Shown here: positions 1 to 6,919 of the stretch, in pieces
Layout: each line of letters opens with the position of its first letter
Position numbering within the stretch: the first letter of the stretch is position 1
From: an uncultured bacterium
GTDB taxonomy: Bacteria; Bacillota; Clostridia; Oscillospirales; Acutalibacteraceae
Length of the DNA stretch: 25,415 nt
Direction: 5' to 3'
Assembly: GCA_905215105.1 (NCBI GenBank)
Contig: CAJMOI010000011.1
Location: 1-25,415, forward strand
Made by a program: the position numbers and the translations under genes
The notes under the pieces: generated by a model
Databases searched by the model: none
Seen by the model: the letters and a program-made list of their open reading frames with translations, nothing else
Told to the model about the DNA's origin: nothing

Positions 1-2
1 AA

Positions 3-668
3 TCTAAAGTAGAAATAGATAAACTTACTTTAAAAAACAGACAATTATTAGAGAGCATTCCTAATGATGCAAATGAATATTTCTTGTATTTGGAGGAAAT
101 AAAAAATCTAGAAAAAAATATAAAAAAAGCAGATGAATTATCTAGAGAAATAAGGGAACTTAAAAATCAAAAACGTAATATAAAAAACATAGATGATAAT
201 AAAAAGAAAGAATTTAATTCTTTTCTAGATAGAATTATAAAGAAGATGAATTTTTTTCAGCATCAAATTGATCCAAATACTAAAGTACGATATACAAATA
301 TTTTTACAACTGCTTCTAAAATGTTTTCAGGCAGTACTGAAACAGAATATTATTTTTGCAGAACAATGGCACTGTTATCAATATTGGAACATAATTTACC
401 TATTGTAATTGATGCATTTAGAGATAAAGGATTGGCATCTTTTAAAGAAAATAATATGATAGAAATATTTAAGAAAATAGACAATCAAGTCATATTAACT
501 GCAACTTTAAAAGATGAGGAATATTCAGGGATAAGTAAGTATGAGAAAATAGATGATATTAATGCATTAGATTTTGATATTATAGAAAATTCAAAACTTT
601 TAAATGAAAAATATTGTATTGAATTTTTCGAACTTTTAAAATTGTTTGGCATCAAAATTGATAATTGA
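3..668 (+). CDS. C-terminal part of a coiled-coil SMC/Rad50-like ATPase (5' end outside window)
   Basis: The frame is open from base 3, so this is the end of a longer gene; the TTG at 84 is internal. About 221 residues are visible. The first ~95 are Lys/Glu/Asn-rich and look coiled-coil. Then come an ABC-signature-like FSGSTETEYYFCR (about residues 108-120), a Walker-B-like stretch LPIVIDAFRDKGL (about 132-144) and a beta strand NQVILTATLKDEE resembling the switch region of Rad50/SMC-type ATPases. The Walker A half lies outside the window. Such ATPases occur in several phage-defence and ABC-three-component systems, but no specific family can be assigned from this part. The second acidic residue of Walker B is not the usual Glu (IDAF), as in some divergent SMC-like proteins. 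The gene is very AT-rich, unlike the DNA after base 3000, which suggests horizontal transfer. Confidence 0.6.
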   Translation, partial: SKVEIDKLTLKNRQLLESIPNDANEYFLYLEEIKNLEKNIKKADELSREIRELKNQKRNIKNIDDNKKKEFNSFLDRIIKKMNFFQHQIDPNTKVRYTNIFTTASKMFSGSTETEYYFCRTMALLSILEHNLPIVIDAFRDKGLASFKENNMIEIFKKIDNQVILTATLKDEEYSGISKYEKIDDINALDFDIIENSKLLNEKYCIEFFELLKLFGIKIDN

Positions 669-871
669 AAATAATAATACAAACTATTTTTAAATTTATA
701 ATTTGATACTACTAGTTTATCAAAAAAATAGAATGAATTAAAAAACATGAAGAAATTTGCTAATTTATATAAAAGCACTAACTTAAATACGTTAGATAAT
801 GTTTATGTTCAAGTGGGTTCGAATAAATAGAATAGTACCTGTGGATAACAAGTAACATATAAATGTAAATA
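669..871. other. AT-rich intergenic stretch, no gene seen
   Basis: This belongs to a 362-nt gap between the ATPase fragment and the RhuM gene. No ORF or complete RNA gene is visible. A GGTTCGAAT string near 815-823 recalls a tRNA T-loop but has no stem partner. The rest of the gap holds a terminator (872-909) and a likely promoter (971-1000). Confidence 0.5.
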
Positions 872-909
872 AAATCTCTTTACTGAGAATAAAGGTAAAG
901 GGATTTTTT
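872..909 (+). terminator. Intrinsic terminator downstream of the ATPase gene
   Basis: AAATCTCTTTAC (872-883) pairs with GTAAAGGGATTT (895-906), with one T-G wobble, around an 11-nt loop. It runs into six T (904-909). It probably ends the transcript of the upstream ATPase fragment, though it lies about 200 nt past the stop codon. Confidence 0.6.
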
Positions 910-970
910 ATGATTATAGGGAAAGTCTTACATAGTTAAAATAAGTAAATTTAATAATGTTAAGAAAAAT

Positions 971-1000
971 GATACAAATGATTATAAAAAAATATATAAT
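971..1000 (+). promoter_or_regulatory. Probable sigma-A promoter of the RhuM gene
   Basis: A perfect -10 TATAAT lies at 995-1000. The best -35 at 18 bp is GATACA (971-976), only a partial match to TTGACA. The predicted start near 1007 leaves a ~24-nt leader holding a strong GGAGGAGG ribosome site. In sequence this AT-rich a chance TATAAT is common, so confidence is moderate. Confidence 0.4.
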
Positions 1001-1030
1001 AGTATAAAAGAAAAGGAGGAGGCTTACTGA

Positions 1031-2017
1031 ATGGATAATAATTCAAAAATGATTATTTATACAACAGAAGATAGTTTGGTGAAAATAGAAACAACTTTTA
1101 ATGATGAAACAGTTTGGTTATCGTTAGATCAAATGTCATCATTATTTCAGAGGGATAAATCCACTATATCTAGACATATTAAAAATATTTATAAAGAAGG
1201 AGAACTAGTTCGTGAGGCAACTGTTGCAAATTTTGCAACAGTTCAAAATGAAGGTAACAGGCAAGTAGAAAGAAATATAGAATATTATAATCTAGATGTA
1301 ATTATCTCTGTTGGCTATCGTGTGAAATCAAAACGAGGAGTTCAATTTAGAATATGGGCAACTAATCTTATTAAGGAATATATGAAAAAAGGTTTTGTGC
1401 TTGATGATGATCGTTTAAAAGAATTAGGTGGTGGAGGATACTTTAAAGAGTTGCTTGAAAGAATTCGAGATATTCGTGCATCTGAAAAAGTATTTTATAG
1501 ACAGATACTTGAAATATATGCTACAAGTATTGATTATGATCCAACAGCTGATGTTTCTATTCAATTCTTTAAAAAAGTACAAAATAAGATTCATTATGCT
1601 ATTCATGGTGAGACCGCAGCAGAAGTTATTTATCATAGAGTAGATGCTGAAAAGGAATTTATGGGTTTAACTTCCTTTGCAGGTAATCAACCAACACTAA
1701 GAGAAGCAAAAATTGCAAAGAATTATCTCAATGAAAAAGAGTTAAAGGCAATGGGACAACTTGTGTCAGGATATCTTGATTTTGCAGAAAGACAAGCACA
1801 GCGTGAACAAGTGATGACAATGGAAGACTGGGTCAAACACCTAGATAATATTCTAACAGTTACTGGAGAACAATTATTAGTTGGTAATGGTTCGGTTTCT
1901 CACCAACAAGCTATGGAAAAAGCTGAAACAGAGTATAAAAAATATAAAGCAAGGACATTAAGTGATGTAGAAAGAGATTATTTAGATGCAATAAAAGAGT
2001 TAGAAAATTTGAAGTAA
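1031..2017 (+). CDS. RhuM-family protein
   Basis: The 328-aa product has the layout of the RhuM family, named after a Salmonella pathogenicity-island gene and widespread in mobile islands. The N-terminal part (about 28-59, VWLSLDQMSSLFQRDKSTIS) resembles a helix-turn-helix. It is followed by the family's conserved core, including YNLDVIISVGYRVKSKRGVQ and FRIWATNLIKEYMKKGF (about 85-125). The C-terminal half is helical and charged. The molecular function is not established; a DNA-binding or toxin-antitoxin-like role is often suggested because of the N-terminal fold and its neighbours near restriction and defence genes. The ATG at 1031 sits 8 nt after GGAGGAGG, which fixes the start. The gene is AT-rich like its neighbours and lies between a defence-like ATPase and a type III toxin-antitoxin module, consistent with an acquired island. 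Confidence 0.85.
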   Translation: MDNNSKMIIYTTEDSLVKIETTFNDETVWLSLDQMSSLFQRDKSTISRHIKNIYKEGELVREATVANFATVQNEGNRQVERNIEYYNLDVIISVGYRVKSKRGVQFRIWATNLIKEYMKKGFVLDDDRLKELGGGGYFKELLERIRDIRASEKVFYRQILEIYATSIDYDPTADVSIQFFKKVQNKIHYAIHGETAAEVIYHRVDAEKEFMGLTSFAGNQPTLREAKIAKNYLNEKELKAMGQLVSGYLDFAERQAQREQVMTMEDWVKHLDNILTVTGEQLLVGNGSVSHQQAMEKAETEYKKYKARTLSDVERDYLDAIKELENLK

Positions 2018-2117
2018 CTTCATCTATTACTTTGTGTGAAATTTAGTTTAGTGTCAAAAAATCAATAATTTCTATTTAAAACTATTATTATAAGAATGGA
2101 CATGAACTATGAATTAG

Positions 2118-2155
2118 AATAATCATTTTTTGTGATTATTAATGAACTTTTTTTT
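2118..2155 (+). terminator. Possible AT-rich terminator after the RhuM gene
   Basis: AATAATCA (2118-2125) and TGATTATT (2133-2140) form a perfect 8-bp stem with a 7-nt loop. Eight T follow at 2148-2155 after a 7-nt gap. The stem is weak and the T run is displaced. The surrounding 2018-2235 is otherwise AT-rich DNA with no ORF. Confidence 0.35.
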
Positions 2156-2235
2156 GCTTTGAAGATAAATCATTTATTAATCTATTTCCAAAAATAATAT
2201 TTTCATTTTTGAAAAATTGTATGGTTGATTTGGTA

Positions 2236-2273
2236 TTGAAAATTATAGATTTTATTATTTAAATAAGTATAAT
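2236..2273 (+). promoter_or_regulatory. Putative promoter of the type III antitoxin RNA
   Basis: Two overlapping possibilities exist: TTGAAA (2236-2241) with TTAAAT (2259-2264) at 17 bp, or the consensus -10 TATAAT (2268-2273) with a poor -35. Either would start transcription just before the structured RNA at 2286. AT richness makes chance matches likely. Confidence 0.35.
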
Positions 2274-2285
2274 ATTTATTAATAA

Positions 2286-2430
2286 TGAGGTATTTAACCT
2301 CAAGACATCCTTTGATGACGAGTGACGGTTCTGACTCGTCGGTAAACAAAAATTAACCGGGTGAAGATGATGTGTGACGGTCCTGACACATCGGTAAAAT
2401 AAAATTGACCGAAGCGAAGACCAAATATGT
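2286..2430 (+). ncRNA. Type III antitoxin RNA: tandem pseudoknot repeats
   Basis: Two 52-nt units each form the same H-type pseudoknot. Unit 1: GACGAGT (2317-2323) pairs with ACTCGTC (2334-2340), and loop bases CGGTT (2326-2330) pair with AACCG (2355-2359). Unit 2: GATGTGT (2369-2375) pairs with ACACATC (2386-2392), and loop CGGTC (2378-2382) pairs with GACCG (2407-2411). Both helices keep pairing while the bases differ, so the structure appears selected. Loop sequences GACGG(T/C)(T/C)CTG and the 14-nt A-rich linker are conserved. A hairpin TGAGGT/ACCTCA (2286-2302) precedes and may be a degenerate partial unit. In type III systems such an RNA folds around and inhibits the toxin encoded after a leaky terminator; that arrangement is present here. 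The exact 5' and 3' ends are inferred. Confidence 0.8.
2317..2420 (+). repeat. Two tandem 52-nt repeats within the antitoxin RNA
   Basis: Units start at 2317 and 2369. Each ends with a GAAGA string (2363-2367 and 2416-2420). A related CAAGA occurs at 2301-2305, before unit 1. These may be the sites where the toxin cuts the precursor into single inhibitory units, by analogy with ToxI and CptI; the cut site itself cannot be read from sequence. Confidence 0.75.
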
Positions 2431-2465
2431 GGGGTTGGCGTATATTCGCCAGCCCCTATTTTTTT
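2431..2465 (+). terminator. Terminator between antitoxin RNA and toxin gene
   Basis: GGGGTTGGCG (2431-2440) pairs with CGCCAGCCCC (2447-2456), with one G-T wobble, around a 6-nt loop. Seven T follow at 2459-2465. A terminator placed between the repeats and the toxin is the hallmark of type III modules: it makes much antitoxin RNA and little toxin mRNA. Confidence 0.85.
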
Positions 2466-2480
2466 GAGGTACGGTATTCT

Positions 2481-2954
2481 ATGGACGATTTTGTAGGAAT
2501 TTATCTGTTATCACAGAAATTTATGCAGGCATATCCCCTTTCTTTGTATCCTGAGCTTATGTATAAACAGGGACGTCCCTATACTTGTTTATTGATTCAA
2601 ACCCATGAAGGATATTTGATTTGCGTGCCTTTCCGCTCATCTATCCACCATAAAAATGCTTTTCTATTTAAACATAGCGCTCGTTCAGAAAAATCTCAAT
2701 CAGGTTTGGATTATTCCAAAATAATCTTAATTCAGGACGAGGAATATTTGGATTCCAGTAAAAACGCTTTGGTAGATCAGGATGAGTATAGGGAAATGCG
2801 AACGAGTTTGCCTAAAATCGTGAAACAGGTGGATTTATATATACGCAGATATAAGGATCATGTCACCGGCGCGAAACCTTTACATAAGAGGGAGTACGAA
2901 CGCAACTATCAGTATTCCACACTGCCGTATTTTCATGATATTTTGGGAATATAA
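2481..2954 (+). CDS. Type III toxin-antitoxin endoribonuclease toxin, TenpN/CptN-like
   Basis: The 157-aa product matches by eye the TenpN/CptN branch of type III toxins, which are sequence-specific endoribonucleases held inactive by a pseudoknot RNA. Landmarks are GRPY (31-34), VPFRSSIHHKNAF (49-61), SGLDYSKIILI (74-84) and YSTLPYFH (145-152); related toxins share an FRS..xHK..F block followed by GLDYxK. The start is placed at ATG 2481 after GAGGT (2466-2470). An earlier in-frame ATG at 2427 would have to translate through the terminator hairpin and has no ribosome site. Length fits the family (about 150-170 aa). The gene sits 15 nt past the terminator of its antitoxin RNA. Whether the family is TenpN, CptN or a new branch needs a profile search. 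Confidence 0.8.
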   Translation: MDDFVGIYLLSQKFMQAYPLSLYPELMYKQGRPYTCLLIQTHEGYLICVPFRSSIHHKNAFLFKHSARSEKSQSGLDYSKIILIQDEEYLDSSKNALVDQDEYREMRTSLPKIVKQVDLYIRRYKDHVTGAKPLHKREYERNYQYSTLPYFHDILGI

Positions 2955-3001
2955 ATGATCCCGACTGCTCATAAAGAGGAGTTCCGAAACTTTCAGATAC
3001 C

Positions 3002-3044
3002 AAAAAGGCGCTTTCCCGATGAAACACTGGGAAAGCGCCTTTTT
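3002..3044. terminator. Bidirectional intrinsic terminator
   Basis: AAAAAGGCGCTTTCCC (3002-3017) and GGGAAAGCGCCTTTTT (3029-3044) form a perfect 16-bp hairpin with an 11-nt loop. It has T runs on both strands. It separates the toxin gene from the convergent sugar operon and can serve both. Confidence 0.9.
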
Positions 3045-3055
3045 CCTGCAAAAAT

Positions 3056-4165
3056 TTAATCCAGCACACCGTGGAGAGGGTTGTTCTTCATGGCTTCGCC
3101 GCGGACATACTTGGACTCAATGGGAACCACCGTGCCGGAATTGCTGCTCTTTTCAAAGCTCTGCATGACTTCCAGCACATGATAGGTCTGTTTCCAGCTT
3201 TCCCGGGCGTCCCGTCCGGTCTGGATGGCTTTTGCCATGTCTGCAAGACCCAATGCGCGGGAGTTTTCCGAGTAGTCGAAGCACAGGGGCATTTCCCGAA
3301 CCTGACCGTCTTCGGGACGCAGGAGCTTCACAGGACCGCCGAAGCCGTTGGGGTCGGGGACAAACAGGGTGCCCTTGGTGCCGTAAATTTCCAGACGGGC
3401 CTGCTCCGGATAGTACACGTCAAAAGTGGTGAAGATGGTGCCGGTAGCGCCGCTTTCAAAATTCATGATGCCGGTCACATAGGTGGGGACCTTTACGTCC
3501 ACAATTTCGCCGTTGTGGGGCTGGCTGGTGATGGTGCGGGTGGGGAAAGAGGCTTTTGTCACGCCCATGACGCTGGAAACGCCGCCCAGCAGGTTGACCA
3601 GCGCGGTGATATAATAGGGGCCCATGTCCATCATGGGGCCGCCGCCGTACTGATAGTAGAAGGCCGGGTCGGGGTGCCAGCTCTCGTGACCGTGACAGAC
3701 CATAAATGCCGCCGCGCCGATGGGCTCGCCGATATAGCCGTCGTCGATGAGCTTGCGGCAGGTCTGGATACCTGCGCCCAGGAAGGTGTCGGGGGCGCCG
3801 CCCAGCATCAGGCCTTTTTCCTGTGCCAGTACTACCAGCTCTTTGCCCTCTTCCAGAGAAGCGGCCAGCGGCTTTTCGGAATACACATGCTTTCCGGCTT
3901 TCAGGGCCTCGATGGAAACGCCGTAGTGCTCATAGGGCCGGGTCAGGTTCAGCACAATGTCGATTTCCGGGTCTGCAAACAGCTCGTACATGGTGTCGTA
4001 CAGCTTGGGAATATTGTATTTCTCCTGTGCCCGCTCCGCTTTTTCCCGGACCAGATCACAGACGGCTACCAGCTCGATTTCCTGAAAACAGCCGGTGATA
4101 TTTTGCAGGTAGATGCCGGAAATATCGCCGACGCCTACCATACCGATTTTCACAGTCTTTGCCAT
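3056..4165 (-). CDS. Gfo/Idh/MocA family NAD(P)-dependent oxidoreductase
   Basis: The 369-aa protein has an N-terminal Rossmann fold with GMVGVGDIS (8-16), the EKP motif at 97-99 whose Lys contacts substrate and cofactor, and a C-terminal Gfo/Idh/MocA alpha/beta domain. The family oxidises or reduces sugars, inositols and related polyols with NAD(P). In place of the usual D-x-G-x-H catalytic patch it reads GGGPMMDMGPYY (174-185), so a Tyr occupies the position of the common His; some family members use Tyr. It is the last gene of a four-gene operon, 24 nt after a ThuA gene, with ribosome site GGAGGAG. ThuB of Sinorhizobium is a family relative working with ThuA on trehalose-type disaccharides, so a keto-sugar pathway is the likely context; substrate is unknown. 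Confidence 0.88.
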   Translation of the reverse strand: MAKTVKIGMVGVGDISGIYLQNITGCFQEIELVAVCDLVREKAERAQEKYNIPKLYDTMYELFADPEIDIVLNLTRPYEHYGVSIEALKAGKHVYSEKPLAASLEEGKELVVLAQEKGLMLGGAPDTFLGAGIQTCRKLIDDGYIGEPIGAAAFMVCHGHESWHPDPAFYYQYGGGPMMDMGPYYITALVNLLGGVSSVMGVTKASFPTRTITSQPHNGEIVDVKVPTYVTGIMNFESGATGTIFTTFDVYYPEQARLEIYGTKGTLFVPDPNGFGGPVKLLRPEDGQVREMPLCFDYSENSRALGLADMAKAIQTGRDARESWKQTYHVLEVMQSFEKSSNSGTVVPIESKYVRGEAMKNNPLHGVLD

Positions 4166-4189
4166 GGGGAACTCCTCCTTGTTCTTTCC

Positions 4190-4912
4190 TCAATACATCT
4201 TTGCCGTGTTTTCAAAGCGCTCGGTGGTCAGGCCGTGCTCCACCGCATACGCCTTGCCTTCACCGGCCCACACCATGCCCCGCTCCATGAGAATCTGGGC
4301 GTTGGGGGACTTGTCGAATACATCGTCGTGATGGCCCAGAGAGGTATAGAATACCCGGCCATTGCCCCAGAATTTCGTCCACGCCACCGGCATGTCCACG
4401 GGCTTGTTGGAAATGTGGTAATAGGGCACAATGGGGAACCGGGTGGTGGCCAGCACTTCGATAGAGGGGTCAATGTGCAGGTAATAGTGCTCGCTGCACA
4501 CCGGGAAATCCTCCAGACCTTCCACAATGGGGCTGGAACCCCGGCAGATATTCACCATATAGTCGATGCCGTCGCCGCCGGGATGGCTGACCCACTGGCC
4601 GCCGGTGATGAACTGCCACTCCGTATCCTGCCGGAAGGAGTCGCACATGCCGCCGTGACAGCCGGCCAGTCCCACGCCGGAGCCCACCGCCTTGCTGATA
4701 TTCTCCACATAATGATGGTCGATTTCGCCCATGGTCCAGCAGGCCACAATGAGATCCAGCCCCATGAGCATTTCCAGATCATCCAGCACGTCCAGCGTAT
4801 CGCTGATGGTGCAGGTATAGCCGTGCTTTTCCAGCAGGCCGGCGAACCGCTTGGAGGTGAGCTGGGGTTCATGTCCGTCCCAGCCTCCCTGTAAAATCAA
4901 TGCTTTTTTCAT
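4190..4912 (-). CDS. ThuA-domain protein (first copy)
   Basis: The 240-aa protein is a ThuA-like member of the class I glutamine-amidotransferase-like fold. The N-terminus MKKALILQGGWDGHEP and the core GLAGCHGGMCDSFR (81-94) with following GGQWVSHPGG are characteristic. The C-terminal GRVFYTSLGHHDDVF matches the family's conserved G(R)V(F)Y(T)xLGH block. ThuA proteins take part in trehalose/trehalulose use in Sinorhizobium, and recent work links ThuA-like proteins to 3-keto-sugar chemistry. ATG follows AAAGGAG. It lies between the second ThuA gene (25-nt gap) and the last dehydrogenase (24-nt gap), so it is co-transcribed. Confidence 0.85.
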   Translation of the reverse strand: MKKALILQGGWDGHEPQLTSKRFAGLLEKHGYTCTISDTLDVLDDLEMLMGLDLIVACWTMGEIDHHYVENISKAVGSGVGLAGCHGGMCDSFRQDTEWQFITGGQWVSHPGGDGIDYMVNICRGSSPIVEGLEDFPVCSEHYYLHIDPSIEVLATTRFPIVPYYHISNKPVDMPVAWTKFWGNGRVFYTSLGHHDDVFDKSPNAQILMERGMVWAGEGKAYAVEHGLTTERFENTAKMY

Positions 4913-4937
4913 GATAAAACGCTCCTTTCAAAGCCCG

Positions 4938-5708
4938 TTACTGTTTGCCCTGATGCAGGTCGGAAATGGTGGTTCTTTCCGCCAGATGAAGCTCCACTAC
5001 CGGCTGGGTATTGCCGTAGGTTTCCACCGGAGTATCGGAGACCGGCGCTGCCCAGCGCACGGCATTGCAGATGACCTTCTGGATTTCGGGATGGTAATAG
5101 ATGGGGAAAGACTCGTGTCCGGGCCGGAAATAGAACACTTTACCCTTTCCTCTCCGCCAGCAGCAGCCGCTGCGGAACACCTCTCCCCCCTGGAACCAGC
5201 TGATGAATACCTGTTCATCGGGCTGAGGGATGTCAAAGTGCTCGCCGTACATCTCTTCCTGTTCCAGAATGATTTTTTCGCCCAGCCCGGCGGCAATGGG
5301 GTGTCCCGGATTGACCACCCACAGGATCTCCTTTTCCCCGTCCTCCCGCCATTTCAGGCGGCTGGAATCGGTCCCGCACAGCTTCTGAAAAATCTTGGAG
5401 GCGTGGCCGGAATGGAGCACAATCAGCCCCATACCGTCCAGCACCCGGCGGTATACCCGCTCGACAATTTCATCCTCCACCTCGTGATGGGCCATATGTC
5501 CCCACCAGATGAGCACGTCGGTACTTTCCAGCACCTCCCGGGTCAGGCCGTGTTCCGGCTGGCGCAGGGCGGCGGTTTTCACCGCAAATCCCTCTTTTTC
5601 CAGAAATGCCTGAATGCACCCGTGGATGCCCTGAGGATATACCGCTGCGATTTCCTCAAACTGCACCTCGTGAAGATATTCGTTCCATACGGTTACGCGA
5701 ATCGCCAT
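4938..5708 (-). CDS. ThuA-domain protein (second copy)
   Basis: The 256-aa protein belongs to the same fold but a different ThuA subfamily from its neighbour. It has IRVTVWNEYLHE at the start, WWGHMAHHEV (68-77), GLIVLHSGHASKIF (94-107) with the LHSGH core, and RPGHESFPIYYHPEIQ (195-210). A short C-terminal tail (about 222-256) is rich in Thr/Val/His and has no counterpart in the first copy. The start ATG follows GGGAGGA at good spacing. The pair is too divergent to be a recent duplication, which suggests two substrates or two steps. It is the second gene of the operon, 26 nt after the upstream dehydrogenase. Confidence 0.85.
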   Translation of the reverse strand: MAIRVTVWNEYLHEVQFEEIAAVYPQGIHGCIQAFLEKEGFAVKTAALRQPEHGLTREVLESTDVLIWWGHMAHHEVEDEIVERVYRRVLDGMGLIVLHSGHASKIFQKLCGTDSSRLKWREDGEKEILWVVNPGHPIAAGLGEKIILEQEEMYGEHFDIPQPDEQVFISWFQGGEVFRSGCCWRRGKGKVFYFRPGHESFPIYYHPEIQKVICNAVRWAAPVSDTPVETYGNTQPVVELHLAERTTISDLHQGKQ

Positions 5709-5734
5709 GCTGTTTTCCTCCCTGCTTTTGAGTT

Positions 5735-6796
5735 TTAAATATGGCAGGCCAGCCCGTGGCCCAGCTTTTCCGATTCAAAAATCAGGTCGATGACCTTCAT
5801 GACCCGCAGGCACTGTTCCGGCTTGACAATCAGCTCTGCGCCGTTGTCGATGACGTCCACAATGTTCTTGTAATAGTCCGCCCAATCGGTCTCCACTTCC
5901 GGCAGGGCTTCCTCTTTGGTGGTGTAAGCCGGACGGGGCGCCATGGTGCGGGTGGGGCCTGCTTCGGTATAGACGATGTCGTCATCCCAGGCCATCTGCC
6001 CCGCGTCTTCCCGGAGCTGGACGGTTTTGCCCTTGCAGGACCAGTCCTCCACCACGGCGGTGCCGCCGGTGCAGCTCACATGCCACCGGGGCAGGTTGAC
6101 GAAGCAGTTGGTGGACATTTCCAGCAGGGCGGACACGCCGTTTTCAAACCGGAGAAACAGCTTGATGTTGTCGTCCACTTCTTCGGAAAACACCGTTTGC
6201 AGATGAGCGTCCACAGACACCACCGGCGAGTGGATCATATCCATCATCTGATCCAGCAGGTGTACGCCCCAATCCAGCACCATGCCGCCGCCGTTTACTT
6301 TGTAGCCACGCCAGCCGTACATGGCGCCCCGGGAACCCTGTACCCGGCTTTCAATAAAATAGGGAGTTCCCAGTTTGCCGTCCTCGATGATTTTCCGGAC
6401 AATGCGGTAGTCCTTGTCCCATCGGCGGTTCTGGTGGACGGAAAACAGCTTTCCGGTCTCCTGTGCCACGGCCATGATTTCTTCCAGCTCCCCGGCGTTC
6501 ATGGTGACGGGCTTTTCACAGACCACGTTTTTCCCCGCCCGCAGACAGGCAATGGCCAGCTCCTTGTGGAAGTTATTGGGCACGGCGATGGTCACCAGCT
6601 CCACTTCCCGGTCTTCCAGCAGTTCGTCCAGAGACGAATAGGTGTACAGTCCCTTTTCCCGGGCTTTGTCCAGCGCTTCCGGCCGAATATCCCATGCGCC
6701 GTATACACAGATTTGCGGAATCTTCTCCGATACGTTCTGGCAGTGCCAGCTGCCCATTCCGCCGTATCCAATCACGGCAAGCTTGTGTTTCTTCAT
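5735..6796 (-). CDS. Gfo/Idh/MocA family oxidoreductase, first gene of the operon
   Basis: The 353-aa protein has the Rossmann motif VIGYGGMGSWH (8-18), EKP at 94-96, and a canonical GGGMVLDWGVHLLD (169-182) in which Asp175 and His179 are the expected catalytic residues. This differs from the 369-aa paralogue at the other end of the operon, which has Tyr there. It is expected to be NAD(P)-dependent, acting on a sugar or glycoside. ATG follows AGGAGGAG. A promoter with an extended -10 lies 36 nt upstream. Divergent transcription with the AraC-type gene implies control by that regulator. Confidence 0.88.
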   Translation of the reverse strand: MKKHKLAVIGYGGMGSWHCQNVSEKIPQICVYGAWDIRPEALDKAREKGLYTYSSLDELLEDREVELVTIAVPNNFHKELAIACLRAGKNVVCEKPVTMNAGELEEIMAVAQETGKLFSVHQNRRWDKDYRIVRKIIEDGKLGTPYFIESRVQGSRGAMYGWRGYKVNGGGMVLDWGVHLLDQMMDMIHSPVVSVDAHLQTVFSEEVDDNIKLFLRFENGVSALLEMSTNCFVNLPRWHVSCTGGTAVVEDWSCKGKTVQLREDAGQMAWDDDIVYTEAGPTRTMAPRPAYTTKEEALPEVETDWADYYKNIVDVIDNGAELIVKPEQCLRVMKVIDLIFESEKLGHGLACHI

Positions 6797-6831
6797 AAAA
6801 AACTCCTCCTGAAACAGTGGTTTCTGGTTGC

Positions 6832-6866
6832 ATTATAGCACCCTTTGCAGTACAATACCCGTCAGA
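6832..6866 (-). promoter_or_regulatory. Promoter of the Gfo/ThuA operon
   Basis: On the minus strand TGCTATAAT (complement of 6832-6840) is a perfect extended -10. The -35 region at 17 bp (GGGTAT) is poor, as expected for a promoter that needs an activator. The leader to ATG 6796 would be only ~28 nt. Confidence 0.6.
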
Positions 6867-6876
6867 AAGCATTCTG
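6863..6876. promoter_or_regulatory. Possible AraC-type operator dyad
   Basis: CAGAA (6863-6867) and TTCTG (6872-6876) form a perfect inverted repeat around AGCA. It sits just upstream of the -35 region of the operon promoter and 44 nt before the regulator gene. Position suits an activator site shared by both directions. The motif is short, so chance is possible. Confidence 0.35.
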
Positions 6877-6919
6877 TTCTGGCCAAAAGTTGCGGTTTTT
6901 GAAAAAAGGGGGAGCGGCT

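Noticed and set aside
815..823. GGTTCGAAT as a tRNA T-loop
   Set aside because: No T-stem partner, acceptor or anticodon arm is present around it.
2317..2420. Tandem hairpins as a guanidine-II (mini-ykkC) riboswitch or CRISPR repeats
   Set aside because: Loops are 10 nt, not the ACGR tetraloops of guanidine-II. There are only two units with covarying rather than identical arms and no spacers, and they precede a toxin gene.
2427..2480. In-frame ATG giving a 175-aa toxin
   Set aside because: It would start inside the antitoxin RNA and translate through the terminator hairpin, with no ribosome site. ATG 2481 has GAGGT at 10 nt.
3071..4894. 607-aa open frame on the plus strand
   Set aside because: It lies opposite two well-supported minus-strand genes and its protein resembles no family. 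It is a shadow of GC-rich codon use.
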